Below are positions 29,817 through 42,102 of a stretch of DNA of 51,238 nucleotides, one piece after another. Location of the stretch: the NCBI GenBank assembly GCA_010015745.1, contig ML978320.1:1-51238 (forward strand), read 5' to 3'. The DNA comes from Setomelanomma holmii. Lineage: Eukaryota; Ascomycota; Dothideomycetes; Pleosporales; Phaeosphaeriaceae. Made by a program: the position numbers and the translations under genes. The stretch's first letter is position 1; every line of letters begins with the position of its first letter. The notes under the pieces were generated by a model. It worked only from the letters and a program-made list of their open reading frames with translations, did no database searches and had not been told where the DNA came from.

Positions 29817-31808
29817 ATGAGACTGCTCAATGTGGGTACATTCACACTCAAGAGCTTCTTCGAGGACGTTCCAGCATACGCAATCCTGTCACACTGCTGG
29901 GACGAGGAGGAAGTTGTGTTTTCCGACCTCACCGACCTCGATGCAGCTCGAGCGAAGAAGGGCTACGACAAGATCGAAAAGACGTGCGCACAAGCCGCCA
30001 AGGATGGCTTCGAATATTGCTGGATCGACACCTGCTGCATCGACAAAAGCTCGTCAGCTGAGTTGAGCGAAGCTATCAATTCCATGTTTGCATGGTACAG
30101 GAACTCGGGCAAATGCTACGCATATCTCGCCGATGTGCAGACCCCGGAGGACTTTGCCAACAGCAAGTGGTTTACGCGAGCATGGACTCTCCAGGAACTT
30201 CTTGCCCCAAGTCACATTGAGACCGAGACTTTGCGCAATGGAACCAGAAGTGGATCGAACACAGGCATGGAGTTTTTCTCACAGGACTGGACCCGGCTGG
30301 GTAGCAAAGGCGGACTCAGTGTCACCTTATCCAAGATTACAAGCGTGCCAAAGGAGTACCTCGAGCGCGTCAGTCCAGAAAATGCCAGCATCAGCATGCG
30401 CATGTCCTGGGCCGCGGACCGCCATGCTACGCGAGCGGAGGACGTCGCATACAGCCTACTGGGTATATTTGATGTTAACATGCCATTACTGTATGGCGAG
30501 GGCAAAGTAAAAGCATTCAGACGATTGCAAGAAGAGATCATGAAAGTCTCCGAAGACGAGACGCTCTTTGCATGGGAAAGCACAGAGTTCACCACCAATG
30601 CCTCAACGACAGATGTTCTTGCTTCGGACCCAAAGGATTTCGAGAACGCGCGAGACCTGGTCCCTTTCTCCTCAGAAAACCCACGCAGCCCGTATACCAT
30701 GACGCACCGTGGGCTACGAATTTGGCTTGATATTATTGGACCATTTGAGTCGCACGATGAACGCGCGCAGAAATTGCGACAGTGGGCGCGGCCACTGCGC
30801 TCACCGGTGATGATATGGTCAGACAAGAGTCTTGCTTGGGCCGCTCTTCGATGCCATGTTGCACATAATTTCCATGAAGGAGTCTTGATACCCTTACATC
30901 ACATAGGCGGCGACATGTATCAACGCGACGCCAGCACCAACATTGTTCTCATCACTACTGCTGCCTTGGATTCCACAAGTATGAAAGAGGTCTACGTACG
31001 CAACAGCCGCGTCAATTCGGTCTTGTATGGTCTCCACCGACGTTATGGATTCCTCTTTCGAAATTTGCCGAAGCGGTTAAGCGTCATTCGTGCAACTCCT
31101 ATAGACTCCTGGAACCAGCAATCTCGGATCCTGCAAGGCGATCGGGAGCCTTACGGACGTAATGATTGGCAAGCGAGTGTTCACATGAGCATTCTCAAGT
31201 CTGAGCCGCCATCTGTACCAGAATATATGCTGCTTTTAGTCACGTTCGGGTGCAGATGGGCGCACGAAACTGGTACACCATCATTACCAATGCCATGGTG
31301 CCATATTTATGACACCTTGCACCCTGCAGACGAAGGCAAGCTGGGCGCCTATCCGATCGTGCCTGCGGCGAATACCGATCGACGTGAAGTCACACAGTTC
31401 AAAGATCCCATGGGCAAGCCATATAATTATCGACTAAACATAGAGATGACCAAGACCATGGTCTTTGGACAGCCAATGGTCATTGTCGATTTCGGTTTTG
31501 TGGAAGCAGGTAGCAGCCTCGATGTCCCCTCCGTGTCAAACCGGGAAGAGCAGTCGACACTCGAGTTCTCGCATGTCGGTTGGCTGGGGAAATCGGCTGT
31601 ACCCCATGTTCCTCGCCCCCATGACAGCTGGGCTGACTGGGCTATTGGGAAGTATGGGGACAGAGACTCGTTACATCGTCAGCCGCAAATTGTTCATACT
31701 GCGCATCCAGGGAAGCGACAGGAAGACCTGCCCAGTCTTCACAGAATGTACGAGCTCTGGAGACAGCCAACGCAATCAGCGAGGGAAGAAGACTTTCCAT
31801 TCCTCTGA
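29817..31808 (+). CDS. HET-domain protein (heterokaryon incompatibility), intact
   Basis: Single exon, 663 residues. The start MRLLNVGTFTLKSFFEDVP is the standard HET-protein opening. HET motifs: YAILSHCWDEEEV (about 20-33), YCWIDTCCIDK (about 67-77), SEAINSMFAWYRNSGKCYAY, LADV, WFTRAWTLQELLAP (about 122-135), MSWAADRHATRAEDVAYSLL, then GIFDVNMPLLYGEG (about 215-228). The rest (LQEEIMKVSEDETLFAWES onward, about 400 residues) has no recognised nucleotide-binding or repeat domain. HET proteins trigger cell death on non-self recognition; the partner is unknown. Unlike the window's first HET gene, it has no stop or frameshift. Confidence 0.92.
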   Translation: MRLLNVGTFTLKSFFEDVPAYAILSHCWDEEEVVFSDLTDLDAARAKKGYDKIEKTCAQAAKDGFEYCWIDTCCIDKSSSAELSEAINSMFAWYRNSGKCYAYLADVQTPEDFANSKWFTRAWTLQELLAPSHIETETLRNGTRSGSNTGMEFFSQDWTRLGSKGGLSVTLSKITSVPKEYLERVSPENASISMRMSWAADRHATRAEDVAYSLLGIFDVNMPLLYGEGKVKAFRRLQEEIMKVSEDETLFAWESTEFTTNASTTDVLASDPKDFENARDLVPFSSENPRSPYTMTHRGLRIWLDIIGPFESHDERAQKLRQWARPLRSPVMIWSDKSLAWAALRCHVAHNFHEGVLIPLHHIGGDMYQRDASTNIVLITTAALDSTSMKEVYVRNSRVNSVLYGLHRRYGFLFRNLPKRLSVIRATPIDSWNQQSRILQGDREPYGRNDWQASVHMSILKSEPPSVPEYMLLLVTFGCRWAHETGTPSLPMPWCHIYDTLHPADEGKLGAYPIVPAANTDRREVTQFKDPMGKPYNYRLNIEMTKTMVFGQPMVIVDFGFVEAGSSLDVPSVSNREEQSTLEFSHVGWLGKSAVPHVPRPHDSWADWAIGKYGDRDSLHRQPQIVHTAHPGKRQEDLPSLHRMYELWRQPTQSAREEDFPFL

Positions 31809-32868
31809 CGATCATATCCTTCCAATACCGAAAGCATATGGCAGCTGCAGGCCAGAGCTAATTTCACCCTTCTCGCTCCTTGACTATGTCGGCTCGATGT
31901 TAGCGTTTAGCCGCGTATCCGTTGTTCTTCTACACCCCGAAATAACGGAATCAAGGCGTAGTCATGGCTTCGGAAGTCCAGTCCATGATCATACACATCG
32001 TGAACATGCAGCTCCCATTGTGGCGACGTGAAACGCTTGCGGGAACGTCAGAGCCTGATGTGCACTTGTCTGTGCCGTCATCTCCGCACGCATGCCCGAC
32101 ATTCTGGCTGTGGCATTACGAAGATTCGACAATGGGAGATGCAGGATCGTGGGAGCATCGATACCAAAGGCGATGAACGCGCCGCCATGCAGAAACTTAT
32201 CGTACGCAAACGATCGCTTCCACAAATTGGGGTCTTGAGTCTCAGGTAGTCAAGAAACGCATAGCTTGCAAGGATTGATTGCACTGATGGAGTGATAACG
32301 AATCGACGGGGACATTCTGGATCTTCTTCACTCGAGAGCCCGAAGGAAGCCGCATCATTGCATTTGATCGCTCCCAGCATTGACGCACGAAAGTTCAAAT
32401 CACTCTCACTCAGCTTTGAGCAGGGATATGTTAGAATGAGATGCATGAGCGAGGCCATCAGGGATCTTTGTGTATCTTATAATTTCGATTTTGTATTGGC
32501 GATGTCGTGTCTTGTGTTGAACAAGCAGCGAACAAGCGACGTACATGTATGCAAAGTACTAGATGGTAATGACTGTGATAGAACAGATCCTCACCCATTT
32601 TTTGGCCGTTGCCAGCACCGTGTACCCTTCTAGATTCGAATCATCTCACCTCACTGTTGTCTGCCCGGCACCTCCTCAAGGGCAAATCAAGGGCAAATGA
32701 CCTGATAACTCGTCCGCTCGTTCACAGGGATCGGCTTACACGGCCTATTGGAATCATACCCAAACGTCGGTCCATTACCTTGACAATCTGGTGCTCCGTA
32801 AAGCTCCACTACATTCCATCAGCATTGGTATACGTCGGACCTGCCTGGTCTCTAGTCAAGTTTAATAT
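31809..32868. other. intergenic, about 1.06 kb
   Basis: A 126-codon minus-strand frame (32078-32458) and several plus-strand frames overlap; none has a recognisable domain or splice partners. No repeat was noticed. Confidence 0.4.
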
Positions 32869-33108
32869 TTACTTACAGAAGCACGATTCCTTCGCAAAAT
32901 CCACCACGATGCTCAGCGGATTTGGAGTCGTCAGCGAAAAGCATGTTCCGCTGGGAACGTTCTGGACGTCAGTGCCCTGGCATGCGCTGCCTTCTGTGAC
33001 GCCGCAGTCGGTGCAGGGCCAGGTGGTGAAGGATAGTGCGTTGTCGACTGCTGCGACGGAGGTGGTGAGGAGGGCGAGGGCAGAGATAAGGGCGAGTGTT
33101 GGCTGCAT
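32869..33108 (-). CDS. small secreted cysteine-rich protein (effector-like)
   Basis: About 79 residues. The signal peptide is MQPTLALISALALLTTSVAA. The mature part is short with six cysteines (WPCTDCG, SACQG, GTCFS, ESCFC). The ATG is 33108. As an unspliced frame it stops at 32869 just after SCFCK. However GTAAGT, a perfect donor, begins in the last codons (about 32877-32872), and a very short (32-36 bp) GT..AG segment would give an alternative ending of a few residues. Small secreted cysteine-rich proteins are common in plant- and host-associated fungi; no homologue is recognised and a role as effector is only a possibility. Confidence 0.6.
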   Translation of the reverse strand: MQPTLALISALALLTTSVAAVDNALSFTTWPCTDCGVTEGSACQGTDVQNVPSGTCFSLTTPNPLSIVVDFAKESCFCK

Positions 33109-33897
33109 TGTTCAATATTGGGATAATTTCGTTTGTAGGTGATAGTGATATTGGTCGGAGAGAGTGCTCAACACGAGATAGATGAATGTGCCGTGTAGAG
33201 TCAAAGGTTTGCTCCGAATACTACTTATACGTTTCAAGGCTTTCTATATCAGGAATCAATTATAGACCCGAGTTCATAGGGCTCGCGTTATAGGTTGTTG
33301 GTGGAGTAATAAGTCACTGACGCAGCCTTCATCGTGACCGGTGAAAGAGCGAATTCTCGCAATGAAGCTACAAAATTTCCAACAATCAGCAACGATCTAG
33401 CAGATTGTATAAGTCACCAGAATTTTGCGCGGCACATGCGTCGACGCCTAGTGTTACACGGGCGCTGACACAGTAAGCGCGCGCGGCCAATGCTCGTTGT
33501 AGGTACGCATCTGACGTCGGGTTGTCGCGGCTGTGTTGTTACTCTAGGGTTTCAAGCAAAAAGGTAACATAAACCTTGCGAGATGTGGGGTGACATTGGT
33601 GTAATCATCGCTGGGGTGCAATAGTAGACCAAGACGACTGGTCCACCTCGGTCAGCTTACAGATATCTATATGATTTGGTTGGATCAGTTGGACAGGTCA
33701 TCAGCTTTTCTGGTGTTCTTGTTCATTTGATTGTTGTATTTGTTGTGCATGTCCTTGGGGAACATCGTGGGCGAGCATGCTCCACAACTCAGCAAACTAC
33801 ACTGTCTCTATATCAATGTGACCATAGTAGCTGATCCGTCATGGTTCGAGACCTTGTGGATTTTATTACGTATTGTTGTCATCCTTTATGTGCTCTT
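33109..33897. other. intergenic
   Basis: Lies between the small secreted protein's promoter and the transporter's 3' end. No supported gene or repeat. Confidence 0.5.
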
Positions 33898-35397
33898 CTA
33901 GATCTTCGCCTTTACTACCCATCGCCTACCCAAGCACGCCCACCGACTAAAGAGAAAGCTGATCAGACTCAGCCCTAGGATAGCACAGAAGAATGCCACC
34001 ATCGGTTGCGGTCCAACGGTCTCGACAAGCTCACCACTGATGGGTATGCAGACCAGCGTGGCGAGACTGGCGATGAAGTACATCGATCCATAGTATCGTC
34101 CAAACTCTTCCGCACGACATAGTTGCCCCACGCACGCGGGCGTCAACGCCATCCAACTTCCAGTCCCAAAGCCGAAGAGTGCGGTAAAGCAATACAGTGC
34201 GGCGAGCGACGTTGTACCGAGCGGTAGCCATAGGGCAAGCATGAACACGAGGGTGAATATGATCATGATGAACAACGTGTTGAAGCGACCAATCTTGTCA
34301 GCAACGTAACCCGGAAGTAAGCGGCCTAGACATGATACACCGTTCAGAACTGCAATGAGGTAGAATCCAGTCACGGGTGGAAAGCTGGTACTCAGCGTGG
34401 CGTATGTTGGAAGAATGCCTAATGCGCCGAACAAAACAACTTCGAACCCGAACACGCTGATGGTGAAAAGACTGAGTCGTAAGTCACCGTAGATTGATAG
34501 AGATATGATTGCTTTCCTCTTTGCGGCGGGTGTTGGTGGAATCCGAGCTTTGATGAGGATATTGCCGATGACTAGGCAGAAAAGAAACACGAATCCAAGA
34601 ATGCGGAGGGACCATGCGTAGCCATATTTCGGAAACGTTGTGCGTAAGATCAGTGGGATTGTCAATCCTCCTGTCGACGATCCCATCATTGCAATGCCTT
34701 GCGTCAAGCCTCTCCGCTCCTTGAACCAGTGCGCAACCACGGCGAGGCTTGTAGTCGTCAACATCGCTCCAGCGACACCTCCGAGCACGCCGCAGCACAA
34801 GATCATCTGCCAGAACGTCTCGCACTCAGCCAACAGGAAGACCATGAGTAAGAATCCAGCACTCCCTCCTAAGGCAATCCATCGTGGTCCATAGCGATCG
34901 AACAGCGGTCCTACCCAGATCCCAAGCGCAAGCGACAGGTACACAAACACGGAGGGTATCCAACCAATATCGCGTGCACTCATGTGCGAGAGTTGATGCT
35001 GGCCCCAGTAGTCTTGCAGCGTACCGATAGAGACCATGAAACCGAAAGACGGGAACAACAGCAACCATGCAGAAGCGACAACAAGCCATGCACGAAGTCC
35101 ACCCTCGGGAAAGTCATCTTCGGCATCCACGATTGGTATACCAGGCTCATCATCTTCTACACCGCGGTTACTTGCATCTTGTCGTGATCGTGACCATGCC
35201 TGTGATCTGACTTCCACGGCTTGGTGATGTGTAGAGTTTTTCTCGTCGCCACTTCCCGTCTTTGAGCGCCCAGTCAACTTCGACACCGTACGGCGCAATC
35301 CATCCCACATTTCATCTGTCCCCATGTCTTGCCGTCCATCGCTCGACAACGACGGCATGTCTTGCATCTGCACCGTGGGGTTGGCCGTGGGATCCAT
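33898..35397 (-). CDS. MFS transporter, monocarboxylate-porter (MCT) type
   Basis: Single exon, 499 residues. A hydrophilic N-terminus of about 95 residues (Ser/Asp/Arg-rich) precedes the fungal MCT-family entry motif FPEGGLRAWLVVASAWLLLF. Twelve hydrophobic segments follow in two sets of six, with a central loop near residues 285-300 (KARIPPTPAAKRKA). The loop after segment 2 reads GPLFDRYGPRWIALGG and its counterpart in the second half GYVADKIGRFNTL, the two MFS motif-A copies. HWFKERRGLTQGIAMMGSS is the usual cytoplasmic loop of this family. Substrates of fungal MCT-like proteins vary (carboxylates, riboflavin, secondary metabolites) and cannot be assigned here. Confidence 0.9.
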   Translation of the reverse strand: MDPTANPTVQMQDMPSLSSDGRQDMGTDEMWDGLRRTVSKLTGRSKTGSGDEKNSTHHQAVEVRSQAWSRSRQDASNRGVEDDEPGIPIVDAEDDFPEGGLRAWLVVASAWLLLFPSFGFMVSIGTLQDYWGQHQLSHMSARDIGWIPSVFVYLSLALGIWVGPLFDRYGPRWIALGGSAGFLLMVFLLAECETFWQMILCCGVLGGVAGAMLTTTSLAVVAHWFKERRGLTQGIAMMGSSTGGLTIPLILRTTFPKYGYAWSLRILGFVFLFCLVIGNILIKARIPPTPAAKRKAIISLSIYGDLRLSLFTISVFGFEVVLFGALGILPTYATLSTSFPPVTGFYLIAVLNGVSCLGRLLPGYVADKIGRFNTLFIMIIFTLVFMLALWLPLGTTSLAALYCFTALFGFGTGSWMALTPACVGQLCRAEEFGRYYGSMYFIASLATLVCIPISGELVETVGPQPMVAFFCAILGLSLISFLFSRWACLGRRWVVKAKI

Positions 35398-36440
35398 GAT
35401 GTCTCGTGTAGCAACTCAGCTTCTCTTATCTCGACCTGCAAACATCGAAGTGTGAAATCGTACCAGACTTTCGACGCACGTCGCATTGAACCTTTTTCTA
35501 CCCATCTGGATTTTTAATCCGCTTTCGCTCATCATGCTTGGCAACAGCATCATTCTACGCCCTATGCGCCGTGCGAGCCTATCGGTTGAATGTGGACCTG
35601 GCCGGACCGTTGCTGGTCAGTGGCTGCCCCACTTCGACAGCCATCGTGCATCGGATCATTTGCGGCTATCCGAACTCCATTGCGGCGCGATACTCCGATA
35701 TCGAATTGTGAGTCAGTCCACCCGCGACTCATGCCGAGACGTGGTAGGCTTCTATCGGCTTCAAGTCGTGTTGTACTAATTCGAGGACGCGAGAAGTGGG
35801 GTTGATAAAGCAGCTGCTGGTGGGAACAGAATGCTCCGGGGGCGAGCTTGGAACTCAGCACTTCCGCCGGTTGACCCAACGACACCTCATCAAACCTCGT
35901 ACAGCTGCACTATCAAGCAGCCATTCAATCTGTGTCATCCAATATCCTGATGACTCGCAACAACAGCAATAAACTCGAAGCGACAATTCCATTCTCCGAT
36001 CGACAATACTGCCGTGAAAGCTTAGCACGAAGCAAAGAGCAAATGACAGAAAGAAACTGGAAGGGAGAGTGAGAGTGATGGCTCTGCCTAGAATTGAAGC
36101 TCCGCTCTCACAATATTGGGGAGTGGGGGTTGGCTACAGGGGGGCTTCGAAACGGAGGGTTTGCGGGGAATTCTCCTGCTCGTCAGCTAGGAAACGAGAG
36201 TGTTAAGAATGAGTCGATATACAAACAGCTATTTGAAGTACAGTGACAGCGACAAGGGCTACGGAAGGAGTCCAACGTGGTCGTCAGGCTATCCACAGTG
36301 CACAATGTTGATGCGAGTGGGGTCGGAACTTTAGGACTCGGACCAGAGAAACAGAACGGCAAGACCATTATTCGCTAATGTACAGGATAGGTGCCGGTAT
36401 GCCCTTCCACCGGTGACATTTCACTCTAGTAGCCACCACT
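35398..36440. other. intergenic, about 1 kb
   Basis: Promoter of the transporter and 3' flank of the ankyrin gene. Frames of 60-107 codons are on both strands without features. Confidence 0.45.
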
Positions 36441-39400
36441 CTACGCCTGCAGCTGCCTCTGGTAATCCTCCAGAGCATGGCCACCCCGGCCTCGAATCTC
36501 CTGATCGGCAGTAAACCCCATGTGAAGCCACACGTCTACCTCATCACCCTTGACATCATCGTCATTGTCCTTCTGCTCATCGTCCCCTCCTTGATCACGG
36601 CTTCCTTTCCTCACCGCTAAACGTTTCGCGACCTCATTGGCTTCTACCAAGCTCACTAATTTCCTCTTCGTACCCTGTGCCTTCGCCGCGAATTCTTTAC
36701 AAACATCCCAGACCTTCTCAACATCCGAGCGCAGGTCTTTGGGCTCGTCCACAAAAGTCTCAGGCTGGCGAGTAAGAGCGTTGGTTGCATCGCGCCGGCC
36801 CCTACCTCTTAAGCGACGTCGTCCGCCGCCATTGTAGTAGATCTCCGTAGTCGCAGCGATCGACGGCGGATCGTTGAAGACTTCTTTTGCGAGATAAGCA
36901 TCTTCTGCCATCTCGTATGGCGTACGACCTGTAGCGTTCTCGCGATAGAGCAGCTCGGGTCGACACTCGAGCATGACACGTAGAATTGCGTCGGCGCCAT
37001 GTCGGACTGCCGCGTGAAGGGGCGTGTCGCCCTCGCCAGTGACGATGTCGAGATCTTCACCCTTGCTGAACTCAAGGAAAAGTTGTACGAATTTCTCCCG
37101 GTCCGTATTGGTCGTGTTGCTGGTGTTGTAGGTGACATAGGTTCCGACACTATTACGAATCCACCGCGCCAACGGGGTTGCCGCGCCAGGTCGTTCCGTA
37201 GTTCGCTCAGTGAACAAGCTTGCAAGTAGGCGCCCATCGATCAAGCTAAACATGGCACGAATGTCGTCCAGGTCTTTGTCAACATCGACAAAATTGCTGC
37301 CTAGCATTGAGTGAACGATGTTGCTCCCGGCAAAGTTTCGGCAGGTCTGATCCGCGTCAGCCTCGATCAAGACCTTGATCATTTCGATCCGATGCAGCGT
37401 GAATGCGAGCTGTAGAGGAGTGTTGCCGTTGGCAGACCTATGATGGACTGCCTCAGGATGAGTCTTGCAAAGATGTCGAAGCAAGTGCAATGATTCTTTG
37501 GTCGTTTTCCCGAGGACCACACAATGAAGTAAGATCTGCGAGCGAAGGCTCAGCCACTTGGTGATTGAAGCTTCGATGCCACCCTTTGCTTTGGCGAGAT
37601 TCTCGATCCGTTTGTCGTCTTTGTGGTCTTTAGCAAACTGTGAGTAACAGCGCAATGTAGCATCGCTTTCGAACCACTCTACGCTCTCCAAGCTTCCCAG
37701 TCGCGCTGCATGAAGTAGCGGCGGATGCTGGTCTCCAGCAGACTCGATCTGCGTCTCCCTGCCAGCGTTGGCCCAATCCGCTCGCTTCTTGCCATGGACC
37801 GACAAGCCTTGGTAGTACTTCGGCTTCTCCACAATCTCGATGCCGCTCTTCTTGATAAGTTCATCCAATGGCAACCCCGCGCCGGTACGCTTGATGATGT
37901 CCTCCAAGAGCTGAATTCTGCCGAGTTGAATTGCATAGAGGAAGTCAGCTTCTGAGAAGCGGAAGAACTTCGCAGGAGTTCCGTTGACAACTTCTGTCTT
38001 CCGAACAGTGTAATTTTCGCCGAAAGCAAGGAGGAGTTGTAGTAGCTCTGCAACATCGAGGTAGATGGCGAATTGGAAGAGGTTGCCAGGCTTCGTGACT
38101 TCAGGTAACTGCTCTTGTGCAGGTTGTGACTGGACGTGGTAGGTGCGACCATTCGCTGCATCCTTGAGGATCTTCCTAGGCGCCCGAACCTGGCGGCGAG
38201 GAGCCCACCTATTACTGCGCATGCCGAATGTACTAGTGGATGGTACATAGGAAGGTACTGATGGATCATCGTCTTCAAGGAATCTGTGCACTGGACAGTT
38301 CCATGAGATCATCTGAAGTGGTGTGACATTGCTCTTGACCTGATGCTGGATTTCGCCGATGTTCTCAACGGTGAAGCGATCATCGACAATCTCGGAGTAG
38401 ATTTGAATGTCGTCTTCATCGCTTTGAGATGACTCATCGTCATCCTCCGACAAAGCTTGGATACTGTGTTTGGCTTGCCCTTTATTCTCTTCTGGTGCAT
38501 ACTGCGCATGCGCAATTTCGAGCACAGCGCGTGCGACATCGATATGCTTCCGAAGCACAGCTATAGAAAACGGCGAATAGCCACTGGTATCGGTGACTGC
38601 TATCTTGAGAGGGGTTTGTGTTTTCTCCCAGACTGTCAGTGTCAGTTCTTTGATGGCTGACAGGTCGGCACTCCAACACGCCTGAAAGAGTTTGGAATAG
38701 CCAGCGCGACGTTCGTCAGTCAGGTCTGGAACCAGGAATGAGAGAAGCGGTTTCCACGGTTTTGGCGGGTCTGGTTCGTAATTGTACCCTGAGTACGCTT
38801 GGTGTTCTTGCAGCTTGACATCAGGATATAGCTCTTTGAAGGTCTTCGCGCCTCTTTCGACAAGCTTAGACTCCAGAGCCTCAAAGTCGGTAATCAAGGA
38901 ACGAACTGCGTCTGTCTTCTCGCGCGTTCCTCTGGGCTCTTTGTCGATATTTAGCCAGGCCTCGTGCGCCTTTAGGTCGTTCGAGTAGGTAGTCTTGGCT
39001 TGCTCAATCTGGTGTGTGACGGACCAGTGGGCGTACGACCCTTCCTCAAGTCCTTGGAGGTATTCTGAGTCGTCTTGCAACGGAACAGGAGCGAAACGTG
39101 TCGAGCGCCCAGAGTTGTATGCGTGATTGTATCCGGTATTCGGGACCTTACCAGTCTCAATGAAGCTACGCATTCCGTCAAGCTTGTCCCGAACAGCATC
39201 AAGCAGACTGTGCATGTCGTTGTTGTTGTATTGATGGCTTTGGACGGTAGCCCTCCAGGCAGCGGGCTTCAGGCTGTTGATATTCGCACCAGCATCCAGA
39301 AGCTTGACAACAAGGGCGGAAATCTCCGAGCGAACGGCAGCAAATATCGGCTGCTCGAAATTCTGTCGGAACTGTTGCTTGTTGTGCTCAGCATCTCCGG

Positions 39401-42102
39401 TCACGTCCCACTTGCTTTTGTATGAGGTCACGTAAGTAGCGTAATCGATCTCAGCCTTTGCACCAAGCTCCAGCAGTGCATCTACACTTGCCTAAAGAGA
39501 ACTTTCGTTAGCTGTTCCGAATACTACTTCTTCCTAGGCAATGACTTACCAGATCACAGTGCTCTATAGCAGTGTGAAGAGCGCCCTTGGCGGTCGGATT
39601 GTATTGATACCCGGACATGGAAAGATGATTGACAGCACGATGCGCAGCAGGCTGGTTCGCAGATATCATAAAGCTCAGTAACTCGGCTCCATGTGCGGCA
39701 AAGTAGTTCAAAGCGGTGATATGCTCAACGTCAGCTTGCGCGGGAGAAGCGCCCAGATCAATCAGCAGATTGGTCATGGCTTTGGCCTTTTCGGGCGTCA
39801 ATTGCAGGGCGAGGACAACGGGAAGTATAGCCGCACGCGGATTCTTGTTGTAGTCGTTGACAAGCTTGATCGGAAGGAGCACATCAGCGCCAAAGTCCTG
39901 CACAAGGACTTTGACCACGTCCATATGACCATTGGCGATTGCAAGATGGAGTGCAGAGACTGGCGCGTCCCATGCTAGAACATTCACATCATAAACATCG
40001 GGTTCATCTTCATCAGCGTCATCGGGCAGGGTTTCGTGCTCCGGCAATTTCTTTCTGTCAATCTTGACGATGGAGTTCTCGGTGGTGGCATCAGCATTAT
40101 CTGACTCATCGTCGAGCATATCGATGTCGTCGTCTTCGTCTCCATTGTCGTCGTGGTCAGAGTTGCTGATTTGGACCCTCTCTTGCGGATCACCCTTGGA
40201 TACCTCGGTGGATGTAAGGGCAATGTCCTCCATTCCCTGATCACTGGGTTCTCCTGCGAGAGCGAGCTGTGCTTTACGTTTGGTATCTTGCTTGTCTGCT
40301 TCCTTCTCTTCGTTCGCCTCGCTTTTAGCAAGAAGCGCCTTTACCATCACTGCCTCGCCACGCATAGCAGCGAGATGCAGTGCGGTCTTGCCGTCAAAGA
40401 CACGGGCCACAATACGGGCACCAGCCTCGATCAGGCACTGAACAATCTCAGGTGTGGAGCTTGTGACCGCTAGATGTAGTGGAGTGCGCCCTGTGTAGTC
40501 GCGAGAGTTCACGTCTGCGCCTTCTTGATTCAGCCAATCTTGAACGTGCTCGAGATCTCCATCCACGATAGCCTGACAAAGCCTGGCAGTATTTCCAACA
40601 TACGCCATTTCAGTCCAGTCGTCGTCGGTCAGCGGGTTGAAGGATCCGATTGCTTGACGTCCAGGGTTGTCCTTGATGAAGGTGAGACCTCCGGACACGT
40701 AGATCTTGCTTTCCTCCTCAGCAATTTCATTGTCCTCTGCGGTATTGGGCTGAGGGCAGTAGCCACAGCAGTCTTTGATGACGTCGTCTGCGTTGCCAAA
40801 GAAAGCAGGATGACGATGCAGGGTCGTATCGCGCTCCTTGGGACGATTCCACTCTGCGTTGAGTAATAGATCTTTTGCATACAACAGTCTCTCGATCTTA
40901 CGCGCGTGATACTTCGGTCCGTAAGGAATGGTAAATGTATGGTAGTCGCTCACTTCGTCTGTCTCGACCCATTCAGCAACTTCATCGTCATGCTCTTCCT
41001 TCATGTTGCCCTTGAGCTTGCGCGATGCCCATCGATTGATGGTTGGTCTACCCCGCTCAGCCCGGCGCTGATCAACATAGGCTTCTCTGTCGGTATTCTT
41101 GGGCAATTTCTCAAGCACTAGAAGCCTTGCAAGGCCTAAAGTGCGACCGAATGAGCGCTCAAAAAGAGTGGGATCGATTCGCGACCGGTCTAACAATGGC
41201 CAGTATACCTCGAAGCCGCGACGGGAGTACTTTGAGAGGCGGTTCTCGTAGGAAGGAGAGCGACGAGTAAGATCGATGGTGTTAACTTGAGTCATGTACG
41301 CCACCAGTGCACGAGGACTAGCGTAGACCTGCTTTCCATCGTATGCAGCGCATGAGCAGTCGACGTCGAACCCCGTGAGTATTTCGGAAATGGAGCGGTA
41401 AATTCGTAGGACTATCTGCACATGCCGTGTGGGATACTGTGAGGCGATGGTGATCGCGTTCTTGGTGCGGATTGTGGTCGTCTCCGTCAAGATGGAATCT
41501 CGAATACGTTGCTCTATCTGCTTGATCTTTTCAACGGCTTGATCCTCGGTGAGGCCATACAGAAACAAGTCGACGTCAGATGCTGGGGCGAGTTGTTGAT
41601 GGTAGTACTCGCGCAACGCGCGCTTCGAGGCATTTTGCTTCTCAGGAACGGGAAGCAGAGAAGTGACGACAGCGCTTCCAGCCACAACGACGTTGGACCA
41701 GTCCATGTCTACGAGCGAGGACTCGGAGAACAGTTGGAAGTTGGTCTGAAACTCCTTCAACGTTTGAACAACAGCTGGAGCGCCAGAGGGTCTGCGATCA
41801 GGCTTCTTGAGCGGCATCAGATAGCGTTGGCGTTCTGCTTCGGACTCAACGGCGAGGTCGCGCGCTCGCACCTTCAGTTCCTGCTCATGACCTGCGAAGA
41901 TAGGGACAGCATTCGCCCTGTGAATCGCGGGGTGATCGGGCTGTTGAGCAAAGATCTCGCGAAGCTTGGAATCATACTGCTTGTACGGTTTTAGTAATTC
42001 GTCTAGCGGGGTTTCTGGATGGCGAACAACATAAGGGATCCATTCATCGTGATCAGCCGGAAGGGACGGGAGCCCAATTGGTGATGAGGCTTGGGTCGCC
42101 AT
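36441..42102 (-). CDS. giant ankyrin-repeat protein with nucleotidyltransferase-like N-terminal motif
   Basis: Two exons, 39550-42102 and 36441-39491, with a 58-bp phase-0 intron (GTAAGT..TTTAG), give 1,867 residues. ATG 42102 (MATQASSP) was preferred to an in-frame ATG 54 codons upstream, which would add an unconvincing leader. Residues about 130-210 contain VVVAGSAVVTSLLP and then SDVDLFLYGL, a G-S ... D-x-D pattern like the DNA polymerase-beta nucleotidyltransferase fold. CCGYCPQP is a possible metal site near 440. Ankyrin repeats lie at about 510-600 (YTGRTPLHLAV; FDGKTALHLAAMRGEAVMVK), 690-830 (VSALHLAIANGHMDVVKVLV), and again in exon 2 (ANGNTPLQLAFTLHRIEMIK; EGDTPLHAAVRHGADAILRV). An acidic linker is at about 620-690. 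The C-terminus has an RRRLRGRGRR patch. Function is unknown. Confidence 0.85.

Noticed and set aside
32078..32458. 126-codon minus-strand frame after the HET gene
   Set aside because: Overlaps other frames on both strands; no domain, signal peptide or splice evidence.
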